DNA from: Oopsacas minuta
Lineage: Eukaryota; Porifera; Hexactinellida; Lyssacinosida; Leucopsacidae
NCBI GenBank assembly: GCA_024704765.1
Contig: JAKMXF010000110.1
Location: 558,001 to 622,000, forward strand
DNA length: 64,000 bases
Direction: 5' to 3'
Shown here piece by piece: positions 44,565 through 57,507 of the stretch (within the stretch, counting starts at the first letter, position 1; every line of letters begins with the position of its first letter). Both the position numbers and the translations under genes were made by a program. The notes under the pieces were generated by a model. It was not told where the DNA came from. It did not search any database and was given only the letters and a program-made list of their open reading frames with translations.

Positions 44565-45878
44565 ATGGCCTCTAAACTAGTTCCACTACCTGACGACAGG
44601 GAAGACCTGCTCTATGTTAAGAAAGGTAAGAAAGGTAAATCTATCCATTGTGGGTATAAGAGGGACTATTTAGCTAGGAACCTGACTGAGATGGAGGAAG
44701 GGCTTGTTGTTTGTAAAGTGTGTTCTGGAATAATGCGGGAAGCTTCTATTAGTAACGGCGAGACAACTTGTTTAAATTGTGGTCCAAGGAAGTTTAACCC
44801 TGTTAAAATGGTGCATAATGCTGTCAATCAATTGGAAATAAAGTGTCCTATCCTCAGAGATTGTATTTGGAATAGTAAATTATCAGAAGCTGAAAAACAT
44901 TTAGATAATTGCAATAGCTTTGTACTACAATGTGTATATTGTAAAGTAACAGTTACTAGAGGTGAATATGATAACCATAAAGTGAATACGTGTATCTTAC
45001 GTGAAATAGAATGTGTTTACTGTCGTAAACAAGGACTTGCTAAGGAGCTGGATAAGCATTTTGAAGTGTGTGATAAGTACACAATTTCTTGCCCAAATAA
45101 CTGTGGAGAAGAGTTTCCGAGAAAGCAATTGCTAAGACATAAAGCAAAATGTGAGTTAGAAGAAATTAGCTGTCCATACACAGAGTATGGCTGTGAAGCA
45201 AAGTCTATGTTAAGAAGAGATCTCCTAGCTCACAAGAAGGAGTATATCGTAGAACATACAGACATGAGCTTAATTGAAATTCAGGAACTGAGAGAGGAAA
45301 ATAAAAGTTTTAAGAAGGAAAAAAATGAGATGAAAATGGAGGGAAAGATAATGAAGCAACTTGATGGAGTTGAGTGGGAAATACAGGATATAGATAAACT
45401 AACTAATAACAAGAAGCTAGAAGGACCGATTTTCTATGTCAACAACTATAAACTGAGACTATTTCTCATAAAGCAATACATGGAATTTGGAGTTGGCCTC
45501 CGATTCCAGCTGAACAAGATTGAAGGCAGATTTGACAAAAATTCAGAAAACGCGTATATCACTAACTACAGAATTATTTGTGTCAACGAACAAGACATTA
45601 CTCAATCGTATTCAGAAGATGGACAGTTGGACTTTGAGCTCTGCAATGGTAAATACAGTGAATTGTTTGGTTATATTTCAGAATTCCATAGCGGAATTAC
45701 AACAAGCAAGCCCTTTGTTATAAGATTATACTTTGAAGTCAATTCTCAAAAACCTATAAAGCATATCTCGTCGTCAAACGAAGAGAGTTCATCATTTCAT
45801 GCATCGTCAGAACTCTCTGACCCGTTTATATTATCTTTTGATGATATAGTTTCCTCACAGAATAAGTACACTAATTAG
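44565..45878 (+). CDS. TRAF-like gene 4, intact reference copy
   Basis: Intronless, 437 residues. The RING-like module uses C50-x2-C53 and C69-x2-C72 only, with GIMREA between; the CGHxxC section that completes a RING is missing. TRAF-type zinc fingers span about 94-223 (CPILRDC, CVYC with H-x4-C spacings, ending SCPYTEYGC). A coiled coil covers about 234-270, then a divergent MATH/TRAF-C domain (about 271-410) begins GVEWEI and contains EGPIFYVNNYKLRLF, recalling the YKLRL strand of TRAF proteins. The C-terminal extension has SDPF at 418-421. TRAFs trimerise via coil and MATH and link receptors to ubiquitin signalling; without a full RING this protein would act as an adaptor rather than a ligase (inference). 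Confidence 0.83.
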   Translation: MASKLVPLPDDREDLLYVKKGKKGKSIHCGYKRDYLARNLTEMEEGLVVCKVCSGIMREASISNGETTCLNCGPRKFNPVKMVHNAVNQLEIKCPILRDCIWNSKLSEAEKHLDNCNSFVLQCVYCKVTVTRGEYDNHKVNTCILREIECVYCRKQGLAKELDKHFEVCDKYTISCPNNCGEEFPRKQLLRHKAKCELEEISCPYTEYGCEAKSMLRRDLLAHKKEYIVEHTDMSLIEIQELREENKSFKKEKNEMKMEGKIMKQLDGVEWEIQDIDKLTNNKKLEGPIFYVNNYKLRLFLIKQYMEFGVGLRFQLNKIEGRFDKNSENAYITNYRIICVNEQDITQSYSEDGQLDFELCNGKYSELFGYISEFHSGITTSKPFVIRLYFEVNSQKPIKHISSSNEESSSFHASSELSDPFILSFDDIVSSQNKYTN

Positions 45879-46470
45879 CTATGTAAGGATTACACATATA
45901 ACACGAACAGTATTCAGAGATATTTTGCTTACTACTATTTTGTTTTTATGAAAAACATTGCATTCCTTTAGTTTTGTGTATTTTCATTGAATTACGTTAT
46001 CTTGAATATAGCTGCCTTAGTGATACCCAGTTTTAATATATGAATAATCATATTTTCACACCTTTTACTGTCAAAATCATTATTCTAAGTTTAAAATTCG
46101 ATCCCAGGTTTCCCTTTAATATCCCAAACATTATTAGAGCTGAATAAATATAATAAATGATTTCAAATTTACCAAATATGAATAATTATTTCCTAGCCTA
46201 GCAGGGCCCGCTCGCGCTCTCGACGGCCCTGAAAACTATTGACAAATATGTCATATTTATGCATATTAAACAAACAAAGTACACATTTTATATAATATAG
46301 AAATACACGAAAATGAATATAATTGAAAATAGAAATAGCATAAATATGGAGTAAATAACTAACTAGTATTGAAAGCTAAATAATGCGACTAATAGTGTAT
46401 GAATTCACTCAATAAACACACAAATATATGCACTAACACACAGAAATGTCAATAAAACAAGCTAGGAGTT
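45879..46470. other. spacer between TRAF-like gene 4 and the anoctamin 3' end
   Basis: AT-rich with one TTTTCACACCTTTT motif near 46054 and a short GC-rich patch near 46205-46230. No gene. Confidence 0.4.
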
Positions 46471-49400
46471 TTACGCCTCCGCTTCTTCATCTCCTCCTCT
46501 TCCTACAGCCTTGCTAGGAGATTTTGTCCTGTCCACATACTCGAAGAAGGCCTGTCTGGTCAGATGCTTTTCTCTCAGAATCATAGTTTGTATTGATTCG
46601 GGTATGTCTGGTATTAGCCAGGCTATTAGTGCAGTCAGTATGAACACAAAATGCTAAAAGAAATATATGTAAATGGATACAGTTGTGTTGATCTATTAGT
46701 AAATGCTCTTTGGCAAGTTTTAAGGGGCAAATGATTTGTCATTTATACAGAAAAGGTTGCTAATTTGCAATGGAAATTCATGCAAATATGACTCGCAGTT
46801 ATGTAAAATACACCTTGATTTTTGTCTGTGTCGCTGGTGCAAGCCAACAATCTGATTAGCCGCATTCAAATTATTAATAAAGTGGTAAATAGTAATCCCA
46901 GCTGATACTTGCACCAAGAATGCAATCAATGGCCATAGCAAGTCAATGCAAAACAGGCCAATTAGTGAGTATGAAAATTCCGGTAAAACGGTGGTTACAC
47001 AGCTGTTTCTATCTCTATTTTACACCCTACTATTCCTCACCTCAAACAAAAGCACAAACACAACTTTAGCTAGAGACACTCTGAAGAAATACTCATTATG
47101 AGGAGAATTCTCTGCAAAAGGATTTGGTTGAAACCTTCCTCTAAACCTAAATAGAAACAATAAATATACACTTGAGTGGACATATTTGGAGATCATGGTC
47201 TCTAAATGGAGCCCACTACTGCCTACAGTCTTTCCCGAGGCGATATATACATACATTTGATAGGCAATTATCTACTCCACATACTCTGAGTAAAAATCGA
47301 GACAACTAATTTAGTGGACATCGCAGAAGGTAACATAATTAATTAAACTGGACTCCAATAATGTGGGACAATTTACGTTTTTGGCAATTTTCGGGAGAAT
47401 ATTTGTCTCAATTCCAGACGTCCCGCCAAAAACAGGCTATAGTTGCCAAGTATGCGATAGAGTTTTTGAGTCGGATAGCACGTATAAGTTACCTGCAGAA
47501 CTGTCCTGGAACAAGTCTTGATACATTACAATACAACGAATCATCATAGCTACTATTGGGGAGATTTCTATATAGAATATCTGTAACATTAGCTGCAGGA
47601 GCCTGAATACGAATAGATTCACAGCATGTAACACCGGGCGCAGTTACATTCCATATTGTTGAGCAGTTCGGGCTGTTGTTGGATCCGCAACATTCAATTC
47701 TAAAATAATTACATTAATAATATTATATTAAATCGTATAATTATTTTGTAATACAAACAAAGTTCAAACTCACGCTCTAGACAAATATGGTTGGTAAAGG
47801 GGGCAGCCCTCATCATCAGTACAATTGGGGTCTGTAAGTCTCTGGAATGATGGATCGGGGAAAGTCACTGAATCTAAAAGGTTCTCGATCGGAACAATAC
47901 CTAGCGTCCAGTTGAAAAACCCGTCAAGATTATCATAGTTTGCTATGCCGAGAGGATTAATTGAAGCATAGGACGCTCTGTCGATGAATGTTGCAGTGAA
48001 CGCAATAAGGAATGCCTATACGCAATAATATATGACACTAGACACTGCTAATGAGTAATTTATTTCAGCTCCACATGATCTCCCATCTAAGCATACGGGC
48101 AGGTGGAATTTCATATCTAACCAGTTTATGACGTTACCATAACACAAAGTAGACAATTCAGGAAAATTTCAATGGTTCAACTTGTAAATATGGTAATTAA
48201 GCGTGTTAGAGGCGGTCTGTGAGGATAAAATCACTACTATTCACCCGTTAGCTAGTAAATATATTGTGTAGTTGAATTTCAATGATAAAAATGGTGAAAT
48301 AATGAAAATATTCATGTGACAGGTAAAATCGACTCGGGGGCGGTGGAGTATACGACTATACGAAACATATAAACTTACATTACTGATGACTGCACACTTG
48401 GCGATTGTATCTAGAATTGAATACCATATGCCAATATCTGCTGCTCGGATGGCAACAACTTTACGCTGTAGACAAAGGTATTTGAAGGCGTCCAATCGAA
48501 TTTCTGCATAGTTGTTGAGAAGTGCAAAAAAAGGAGCCAAGGGGAAAGATGCGACGAATAGTGTGACGAAGCCGAATTGGATAACTATAAATAGAAGTTA
48601 AGAGATAAGTGGTTCCCAATCTGGGGTACACGGATCCCTTGGTGCTACACAAATGACAGTAGGGGGTCCAGTCCAAAAAATGTTGGGAAATTATCCTAAG
48701 ATTAGAAAATCCAGTTTTCAATATCTTTTCAAGAAACAACTTTATTCCAAAGGAGAATATATAATATTTTTTGGGAGTATACTACCTGCTACATTTATGG
48801 ATGTAAAAGTTACTTACTTAATTCAAGATATTCTCCAAATAGACCAAACGAGTCCTCTGGAGGGAGATCAAAATCCTGTTCGTAACGGGTATAAATGTCC
48901 TCTTCCTTGTCCGCTTCAGTCTTCTTACGGTTCTTGAACCAATTTATGAGACGTTTGATTATATACTTAACAACAGGCACACCAAGTTCTTTCCCATTAT
49001 TCAATATCTGTTTACCCAGAAATACGATTGCAAGTTGTAGACACAGCTCAAGAAGGCATCCATAAGGTTGGCACTAATGGTTTTATACATTGATTAATAC
49101 TTTCCAATTTGTGATAAATCCAGGAAAATATTGGGAAATGTCTTCGCCAATTTTCCCGAAAAAATAGCCAGAAAATGCTATTTATGGTTGTAAACTTGGA
49201 AATCTCAGGAAATTATTGTTCCTAATAGCCATTACCCAAAGGGTCAACTAGTAAGTATCAGTAACGTAGGGCAAGAGAGCGTGTGAGACCCCAGAAATTC
49301 TGAACTTCCTGATTTAATTATAAATTGTTTGTTTGTTTGTTTGTTTACTATAAACAACATACCTCCTCCAGTTTAAATCCAGGTATACCAGGGTAAGGTA

Positions 49401-52400
49401 CAAACAGCTTTCCTTTTATAAATGCAATATAGAAAATTGAAGAATAGAAATTCACACATTGGAAGACGAACATCTTGAAAGTGAAACTGTCTTCATGCTC
49501 GGTTTGCGTGCGATGTAACTCCCAGTCAGTTAGTATTAAAGCGAGGTATGTGTAGATCTAAAAATAGACAAAGGAAATTTACTGTTGTCCTCATTCATTA
49601 GTATTGTGACTTATATTTTACAATGGTTGTGAAGGACTTGTTAGAGCTACAGAACCTGAAATTTGGCATTTCTATACAAATTAGCTGAACTTCGAAAATT
49701 TTAATATATCAAACAAAAATCTTCACAAATGTCTGAGAAAGGGTGACAAAATCTTTTTGACCTATCAGATTTGAAGATTTACAAAGTGTATAGACAGAAC
49801 TATTACGATTGGATTTCTAACACTGTAATTTGATTGGTGTAGGGAAATACCATCAACATACCTTGTTCATAATAACAATGAATACCAGCTGTAAAACAGC
49901 TGCAGATATACTAACACAAATACCAATAAATGGCACAATTGACGCGTAACCATCTCTAGCTGCTATAACACTCAATTCATTTCTTGTTAACACTTTATAG
50001 AAGATCACTGCTATCACAAATATTACTACAACCGTTACAGTTGTAGCCAGGATACTTATTGTGCCCATAATCTTGCTGAAGAAAATGAACTGTGGCTGTT
50101 TGAATTCTTCTATCTACAAATTTATGAAGGTTTATACAAGAAATATACAAATATCCATGGTTAAAGATGCTTTTAAAACAATAACTATTTGCAAACAGGA
50201 GTTTATATGAGCCGACTCCCTGTTTGCAATATTCTTTGGGAAATAACCTTCAGAAAAAATTGCATATCAAAGTACAATTTTCGATTCTATGCAAGTTATT
50301 GTGAAAATACTTTGAATATTTGATAATTTACCTTAGTAACAGGATCATAGTCAAACCAATAAGCTTTCCATCTCTCAGGAAAGATTTCATGTCCTCTCTT
50401 CACTCCGAGTTCATATTTAGGACGTGGTTGTTGCTAAAAACAAGTTAAAATAAATAAATTCAGAAATACTCTTTGCGTTTGCTATGATTAATCACCTCTT
50501 CCTCTTCAAATCCCAAAAGATCCCATTCGTACTGAAGGGTAGACTGTTGTCTCTTCCAAGATTCCAAGAATAGAGTACCTATTTATATACAGAGGGAATT
50601 AGGATTCCACTTAGAATTCTGAATACAGTCGAAATCGTGTTCTTGCCACAAAAAATGCAAGAGACGGGGATAACAGGGGAAGAAACCGTGGAGGAAATAC
50701 GATTTCGACTCTATGTTAATTTTGCAGAAATTCTGCCTGCAATATAATTATGACATAATAAATAAGGTACTTACACCAAAAAGACATGAAAATAGCAAAC
50801 AAAACAGTCCCTTCATTGTCAAACAATAGAGCGAACTACAAATAAACAGAATAATAAATACAAACAAACAAATTAATAATATCCCCTTATTTGGTATCAT
50901 AACTTACCCAAAATGCTGTACACGCAGATTCCAGAAACCAAAAGTCACATTTACCACCGTTACAAATTGGACACATGTAGTAATCCGTGGGTGGGTCATT
51001 GCAGGCTTGCCTCCTATAAAACATATGATGTCATAATAATTTCTGATGTCAGGTGCCAACTGAGGTTATTATGAGTATACACGCTAAATTTGTTAATCTC
51101 CAAGGCGTGATCAAGAGAGTACACACAGAAAATTGGAAATATATACTAGCCAATACAGTATTGTCTGCACAGTAAAAATAGTTTCAAATACACAAAAACA
51201 CATACGTAATAGTGTACATGTTATTGACTATGTTATTGACTATGTTATTGACTAGTTTTCCATATATGTAAGTATGTTACATCTACAAACAACTCACGCA
51301 ATAGGATTTCTTGCTGTTCCTAGTGTAGTCAGTCCGTAAATGAACACCAGAATACCAATTATGGTTGAGAGATGCAGCCATTTAGTATAGGTGCCTGCAA
51401 ATTATAATAAAATGAAAAATAAGTATATACACAGACAATTCCCCTCAAATCTGAATTGTATAAAGATAGTCCTAATCGTAGCATAAGTTCATCGGCTATA
51501 TCTAAGGAATTATCGCGATCCATATACGTAACAGGAGTTGAGTGTGTATTTATATGAAAGTTTGTGTAATTCAGAATTGCAAATGATTTGTAACTTACCA
51601 AGGAATGCGAAATAGATAGCAACTTTCTCACCAAAGTATTCTCTAAACAAGGAAACAAAAGTAAATAATAATAAATAATCATAGAAACAAACATACCTTA
51701 TTTCATCCAAAGGTTGTTTCTTGTAGAAAGCCCAAGGGCTAGCCCATTCACGGAAGAGTGACTAAACAAGTACGAACACAAATAAGTAAACAAACTTACA
51801 AACAAAGGTTAATACATAAACAATCACATACTTGTCTGAAGTTGATAGGGTCTCCTCTGGGCTTAACATAGTAGTTACCATCATGTAGTGGAAATGCAGC
51901 TGAGTATACTCCTTTATCCAACAGCCTATCGATTCCTATAGAATTACAATGTGTATGAACAATGTACGTAGATATGCTTAGACCCACTTCACTTGCTCGC
52001 AACTCTTACCAGTGTTTCAATCAAATTGGACAAAATATCCAAGATTTCAATCTGTGCGGACAGCTTAGTATACCAATTGAATTTTCTTTATTAGAGGCAC
52101 AATGAAGATTTACATTATACCAATATGCTTAATGCCTCCAATTAATAGTGCTGTTTTTAATATTTTCAAGTGATATACTAAGCTGTTGGCAGTAAACTCT
52201 TTAAATATGTCAGTTACCTGTTTTGGGATCATTCTTTTTATACGGCGTATCCATTAAGAGATTATAAATCTACAAATATTCAAATGAATAAATACTTTCC
52301 TAGTTTGTTAACAAATTCAAAATACATACAATCAAGCTTCTCTGTGCATCTGTGAAGAATGTATCCTTATTTTCATGTCCAATGAAGCTAAGAAACAAAC

Positions 52401-53992
52401 AAATATAAACTCACTACGTACAAACGGTCCATGCAAACAGGACAACATGTGAATTGGTTAGATTCACCTATACATTTCCAAGATTTATACTCATAAAACT
52501 CACTTTTCCAAGTTCTGAGGCTTGAAAATAGCAGTGTAAACGTCCTTAGCTTGAAATTTCTCAGGGAATACAGGTTCAGTTGGATCTTTGATCTTGCAAC
52601 ATTTCAATATTTTCTCTAAGAGAGTCGAGCTACTCGTATCTTGATCCTAGATAATATTCAGGTAGCATCGAGAGCTTAAGATAGGTATTCTACACATTTT
52701 GTATAGTATACATATATACTTACATGGATGGGAACACGTAGATTGATCTTCTCAGCGTATTGTGCTAGAATCTTCCAAGTTCCATGGATTTTCACAAAGG
52801 TTGTCTTGCAATCAGGAGATTCCTGCAAAAGTAATTGAAGTATAATAATATATGAAGTGAATAGAGTCCAGGTGAAGGCGGCAGCAGGATTCAAAAGACC
52901 CCTTGGATGTAATTTTGAGCCAAGCTACGAGTAGTTGGAGTGGAAGTTTGGAATTGGCCGTTATCAGCACTGTAGCTACAGCCAATATTATGTCGTTTGA
53001 ATTTAATCACTGATAAAAATTACAGAATTTTCATGAGTTTTATACGGCCATGTGTGGGACATACGGTACCAAAATTCCACCGGGCCTGTTATTAATGACA
53101 AAACTTACATCTGGATTTTGGATTTCAATCTCAACTCCTGCCTTTATCAGTTGATTAGTGAAGTACTCTCTCATTTCTTCCTTTTCATTTTCTTTATCAC
53201 TGGGAGTACCATCTTTCTGAGTTGTCTTTGCGTAGGTCAGAATAAAATCTATAGAACAAATCTGATATTCAATATTTATGTATGTTGGAAAGTGTATGCA
53301 ACCTTGCAAATTTGTGCAATTACATTGTATGTAGCCCTAAGGCTGCAACCGAATATCAGTATTCGGTATTCGGTTGGCCCAGACCGAATATCATCAGTAG
53401 TATTTGGTTGATCTAACCGAATATTATCAGTATTCGGTTAGGCTACTATTCATGAATACTGATATTCGGTTCTAGCGGTTTCAACCTTGGTTGCCATACA
53501 TATGGTTGCATTTTGCATGTTGTTAAGTTTCAAAAGGGCCGTTGATTGAAACGGATTCAAAATTTGCCGTCTTGGGTAAATATGAAACTGTGCGGTCTTA
53601 TTTCCAATTTCCAGTAAGGTTTAACCAAATCCAAAGATTATTCCATTCCAAAATATGTACTGCCCTAGAAGACTGCATAGTTCGTTAAGTGGAAGGCCAG
53701 GCCCATGTCTTAAAATTTGAAACATAACTAACCAATTTTCCTGACTCCATCATTAAAGAATACACTCCTCTCTTTAGCAGCCTACAAACAAACAAAATTA
53801 TAAGTACAATTCGCACACAAATCTCACTTTCAAATACAGTGGCAACATGATCCCCCTATCTCATGCTACCTTATTTTCTTCGGGGTTTTTCATATCCTCC
53901 ATCTTAACAGATTCCTTTGAGGGACTCCCTGGTCCCTCTGGTCCACTCGCTGTTGTAATTTGAGGCTCCAAAGCTTCATAGCCGGAAGCCAT
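46471..53992 (-). CDS. anoctamin (TMEM16) channel or scramblase, 23 exons with first exon 1a
   Basis: Minus-strand exons: 53992-53870 (1a), 53781-53733, 53248-53109, 52822-52724, 52646-52504, 52387-52330, 52269-52218, 51935-51832, 51761-51697, 51642-51599, 51394-51298, 51013-50908, 50835-50775, 50578-50496, 50433-50332, 50113-49862, 49557-49363, 49073-48818, 48584-48379, 48015-47774, 47699-47493, 47146-47041, 46653-46471. All phases close, giving 990 residues. The cytosolic N-domain contains [14 protein letters not shown] and [22 protein letters not shown]. [13 protein letters not shown] opens a re-entrant Cys loop. The ten-helix core includes [17 protein letters not shown] and [20 protein letters not shown], and the [10 protein letters not shown] segment carries the Glu and Asp that coordinate calcium in TMEM16A. 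Anoctamins are calcium-activated chloride channels or lipid scramblases; which one applies is not decidable here. Confidence 0.93.
48061..48330. repeat. MITE family B copy in an anoctamin intron
   Basis: Nearly collinear with the VPS10-intron element, from TTTCAGCTCCACATGATCTC through CTACTATTCACCCGTTAGC. The right end has diverged. Confidence 0.7.
53348..53471. repeat. foldback repeat of ACCGAATA/TATTCGGT
   Basis: ACCGAATATCAGTATTCGG on the left faces GAATACTGATATTCGGT on the right, with further ACCGAATATTATCAG copies inside. It lies in an anoctamin intron and can form nested hairpins. Confidence 0.7.
53870..53992 (-). CDS. anoctamin alternative first coding exon 1a
   Basis: 41 codons, ATG GCT start, phase 0, ending MKNPEENK before GTAGCA. 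It is nearest to the common exons and adds an acidic, Ser/Pro-rich tail ([20 protein letters not shown]). Confidence 0.7.
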
Positions 53993-55078
53993 GCTAATTA
54001 AATTATACTCTCGTTAATACGAATACCGAGTATCAGTGGCAATTGTCCTTAATCGAAGTTTCATTGAAATACATTGAAGATGTACAAATATAAGAGAATC
54101 CACAGTATACTTATATGGAAATTATTTGGCTGTAGACGTGTGTGATATATGAGGGGTGTTTCTTTGTATATTTTATGATTTGAAGATTTTGAATAATTAG
54201 AATTTGAAAGCCGAAATGCTCTGTAGCTAATGGAATTTTTATAATATGTGTATATATTCAATTATATTGGCATCAACAACATAATTAAGTTATGCTAATC
54301 ATCCACAAATTGAATGTAAACAATCGGCCAAATGCGCTTAATTAATTGAAATTCTCCTGCAAGTATTTGAAAGAAACTTTTGGGTACAAAAAATCATTAA
54401 AAGTGTCTATTAAACACAAATAGTGCCTCGAATAATAAAATAGTTGATTTTGTTGGACAATCGGTAAATACCGAATATATATCTCTACGAGTCCTGACAA
54501 TATACCTATAGCATTACACTGATAATGTGGTAGAGTTATGAAATATAATAAATAGAATATTTCCATAATTTGCTATAATCGAATCTAACACATAGAAATA
54601 TGGATTTGTGAGTGAGACATGCGAATTTATTATTCAGAGATAGTTACAATGTATTTTTATTCAAGTCTGTTATATTATAGAAAACTGTTCAGACAATTAG
54701 AATCCCACATTTATAGTATATTATGTTTTCAAATGGTCGCGGTTGTGGGTTGGAATCGCTATCGTTTTCTAGATGTTCCTTTCCCCATAGGGTGTTTCCA
54801 GCGCCCCCCATACCCCAGCTAGAACTTGTGTCTCTCAAATTTCAAACCCACACGGGGCCACACGAATGGTTGAAGCAGAGAACGTTTATCTTGAAGCATA
54901 CTTTTATGAATTTTAAGACATGCATTTGTATTATTGATATGTGGCCTTACTCATAATTGTCCCTCGGGGAGTACGCACATGACCACACGTTACCACTATG
55001 CTGTTACCCTTTGGAAGCGTGTCGTCACGTTCGAATGGTGTCCTACACAAACATTTACAAATACAATGTATCAATTAC
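53993..55078. other. interval between first exons 1a and 1b
   Basis: Presumably the promoter region of exon 1a. A GC-richer block near 54740-54850 is not explained by any gene or known repeat. Confidence 0.35.
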
Positions 55079-55138
55079 CGGTTTGCATCCGATGAGGGTA
55101 CACTCTTCGCTTTGAGTCAACTCAATATCATCAGCCAT
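55079..55138 (-). CDS. anoctamin alternative first coding exon 1b
   Basis: 20 codons, MADDIELTQSEECTLIGCKP, then a GTAATT donor in phase 0. No splice acceptor precedes the ATG. EECTLI fits the acidic dileucine pattern [DE]xxxL[LI]. Confidence 0.6.
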
Positions 55139-55672
55139 GAATAATAAAATTTCAATTACTTAAATTCAATACAAAATGTCTTATAGCTAACTTAGCTAGT
55201 GAATATTGGACAACTGGTTAGAAAACCTATACAGTTCGTAGATAAAGTGAAGTCTTTTTGATTCTATGAATAACTTTGTGCATTTCTATTCATTTGAATC
55301 CGTAATCTATCCCGCACCTTTTTGCTTAAAAATATTGGTAAAATTGTCTATTCATTTTCAGATACCACACCGTTATTAATTCATTCAAAGGCTTTATAAT
55401 ATTTTCACAGGTTATACAAAAATAGTATATTTCATTATTGTATGTAATTGTGCTAGTTCAACAAATTCGAGCCAAAAAAAGCTGATAAAATAGCGCTCAA
55501 GGGTTCTCGCTCCATATTTGAAGGGGCGGACCCTTGAAGTGTCCATATTTGACTTCTTAGTGTGGCTGATATAAATTATTCATTGACTAATCTCAATTCT
55601 ATGAATATTCAGCTAAAAAGATGAAAGGCAAAACTACTCAATCTATTCCTTACGTAGATTGAATGAATAAGT

Positions 55673-55746
55673 ACAGTCAGCTCCAGTTATATCGAAGCTG
55701 AAGGGACCGCGATGATTGCTTCGATATATCCGTGTTCGGTTGACTA
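55673..55746. repeat. 74-bp family-A mini-copy
   Basis: CAGTCAGCTCCAGTTATATC at the left and TCGGTTGACTA at the right, with a deleted centre. Confidence 0.65.
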
Positions 55747-55799
55747 TAGATTCATGTGTGTATTTCCTTAAAATATATTAAAACCCTATGAATAATTAC

Positions 55800-55889
55800 C
55801 TTGATTTCTTTTTGAGATGATGATGGTGCAATCAATGGCTGCTCGGTAAGCTCGATTTCCTTAGAAGGCTCAATATCATTGTCTGCCAT
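55800..55889 (-). CDS. anoctamin alternative first coding exon 1c
   Basis: 30 codons starting MADNDIEPSKEIELTEQPLI, ending KEIK before GTAATT, phase 0. TTTTACA immediately precedes the ATG, so it is not an internal exon with an AG acceptor. Confidence 0.62.
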
Positions 55890-56480
55890 TGTAAAATTAT
55901 GAAAACTGATTGGCTAAACTGCTACAACGCTTCCCAGATTGGTATAAATAACTGGACTGGGCCTATGATTCAAATTAGTAGTTCTAGAATTTCTAATCAG
56001 TTTTGTAGTCAATTACGTGCAATCTGATATATCAATGAAATTCTATCTTTTTACACATATAGAATCAAGAAAAAATATATTTTACTGGTAATAGTGATAT
56101 AATTGGAATTACAGATAATGTTACCACCCCTCAATATTAACCCATTATGTGGACATTTTATATTGGACCACAAATTTTTGCATTTATAGAAGAGTAATTC
56201 ATTTGGAACTTTATTGTCTATGTGTCCATTATTGAAATCAGTGTTAGGTGAAAGTATTTGCATTGTCATATTGGAAGTAATGATAATATTTGATAATGTC
56301 ACAGTTGCAGAATTGGTTGCCCTTTATATGATAGCTAAAATATTGCAATACAATTGTTCTGTACAGAAATATATGTCACTCGATTTGATCAAATTTTAGT
56401 GCATTTTATCTACAAGAACCCTGCAAAGACTTCGAATAATGAGTGAGAATTCCGAGTGTATTATTTAAAAATTTTACTGG

Positions 56481-56505
56481 ATATATATATATATATATAT
56501 ATATA
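56481..56505. repeat. (AT)n microsatellite
   Basis: Uninterrupted AT dinucleotides. Confidence 0.95.
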
Positions 56506-56737
56506 AGGCCCAGCGGACCAGACATGACATTTCTTGTACCAAGTTTTTCCAATTTGCTTCCGACTTTTGTGACCGTTTTTAACTCTTTTATAACAAACAT
56601 TTATTTCTAAAATTAGTAGCAAATCTAAGATTCCAAACTTGGTGTCAATTTTGGGTAAATTTGATTTCCAAACATTTCTATTTTGTTGAGTGGTGGGTTT
56701 CTTCAAAAAATGGATCAAAATATGTTTATTTTCTTAC

Positions 56738-56878
56738 CTCAGCTCGGGGGGTAGTTACAAGAAGCGGCGATTCTTCATTCGGAGTTAAGTTTTTAGTTTT
56801 TCTCATCTCAAACGAAACTGAATCGAGTTTCCCTGATTCACCGGAATTATATTTTTCATCCAATGTTTCATAAGCCAT
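56738..56878 (-). CDS. anoctamin alternative first coding exon 1d
   Basis: 47 codons, start MAYETLDEKYNSGESGKLDS, ending TPRAE before a GTAAGA donor, phase 0. EESPLL near its end is an acidic dileucine motif. Confidence 0.62.
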
Positions 56879-57507
56879 CAATACAACAACTAATTAAATA
56901 CAGATTTTTGCGATTTATAGCAATGCATAGTAGATTCCATTACGAAACCACTCAACAAATAATCCTATGCATTACTATAGGGTCTTATCGACATTCACAG
57001 AAACCATTCAATCTTACTGTAATACTTGTTTACTTCTAGTAATGAAGTTTTAATAAAGTTTCATATCAAGTGAAGCCTTCACTTGTTTCTTGATAAGCTA
57101 CTTATTTATTTATTCAATTTTCTTAACAGAGATTTTAGAATATTCGCATCAAAATGCTTACTCCACAGAAAGTACGAATATTTGTGTAGGAGGCTTGTGA
57201 GGGGTCCTTGCCCAATTGGATGGGACATGGCGCCTTAAGTAGTCCCGTCACCCGCCAGTGGGGAGTAAAGTGACCGCTGGACCTGTCGTATGGCCTCCTG
57301 TGTTCCTGTCATTGATGCCTCTTTCACCCTTGGAAACTATTCAAAATGTTTCGCCTTGAGTAAGCGTGTTGTCCATATAGGGTATTTTAGTCATAATTAT
57401 TACGTATATTTATGGCTAGAATATTAGTTCTTAATTACACTACTTGTATCATTTGTCTATGACGGAAAATATATAAATAGGCAGGTTTATCACCAAAGTG
57501 TACTTAC
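56879..57507. other. interval with a GC-rich unexplained block
   Basis: The stretch at about 57180-57330 is clearly more GC-rich than its surroundings (ATGGGACATGGCGCCTTAAG; CACCCGCCAGTGGGGAG), has no ORF, and resembles no other sequence in the window. It could be a fragment of a retroelement. Confidence 0.4.

Noticed and set aside
53052-53411. Plus-strand ORF of 119 codons
   Set aside because: Antisense to an anoctamin exon and running into a foldback repeat.
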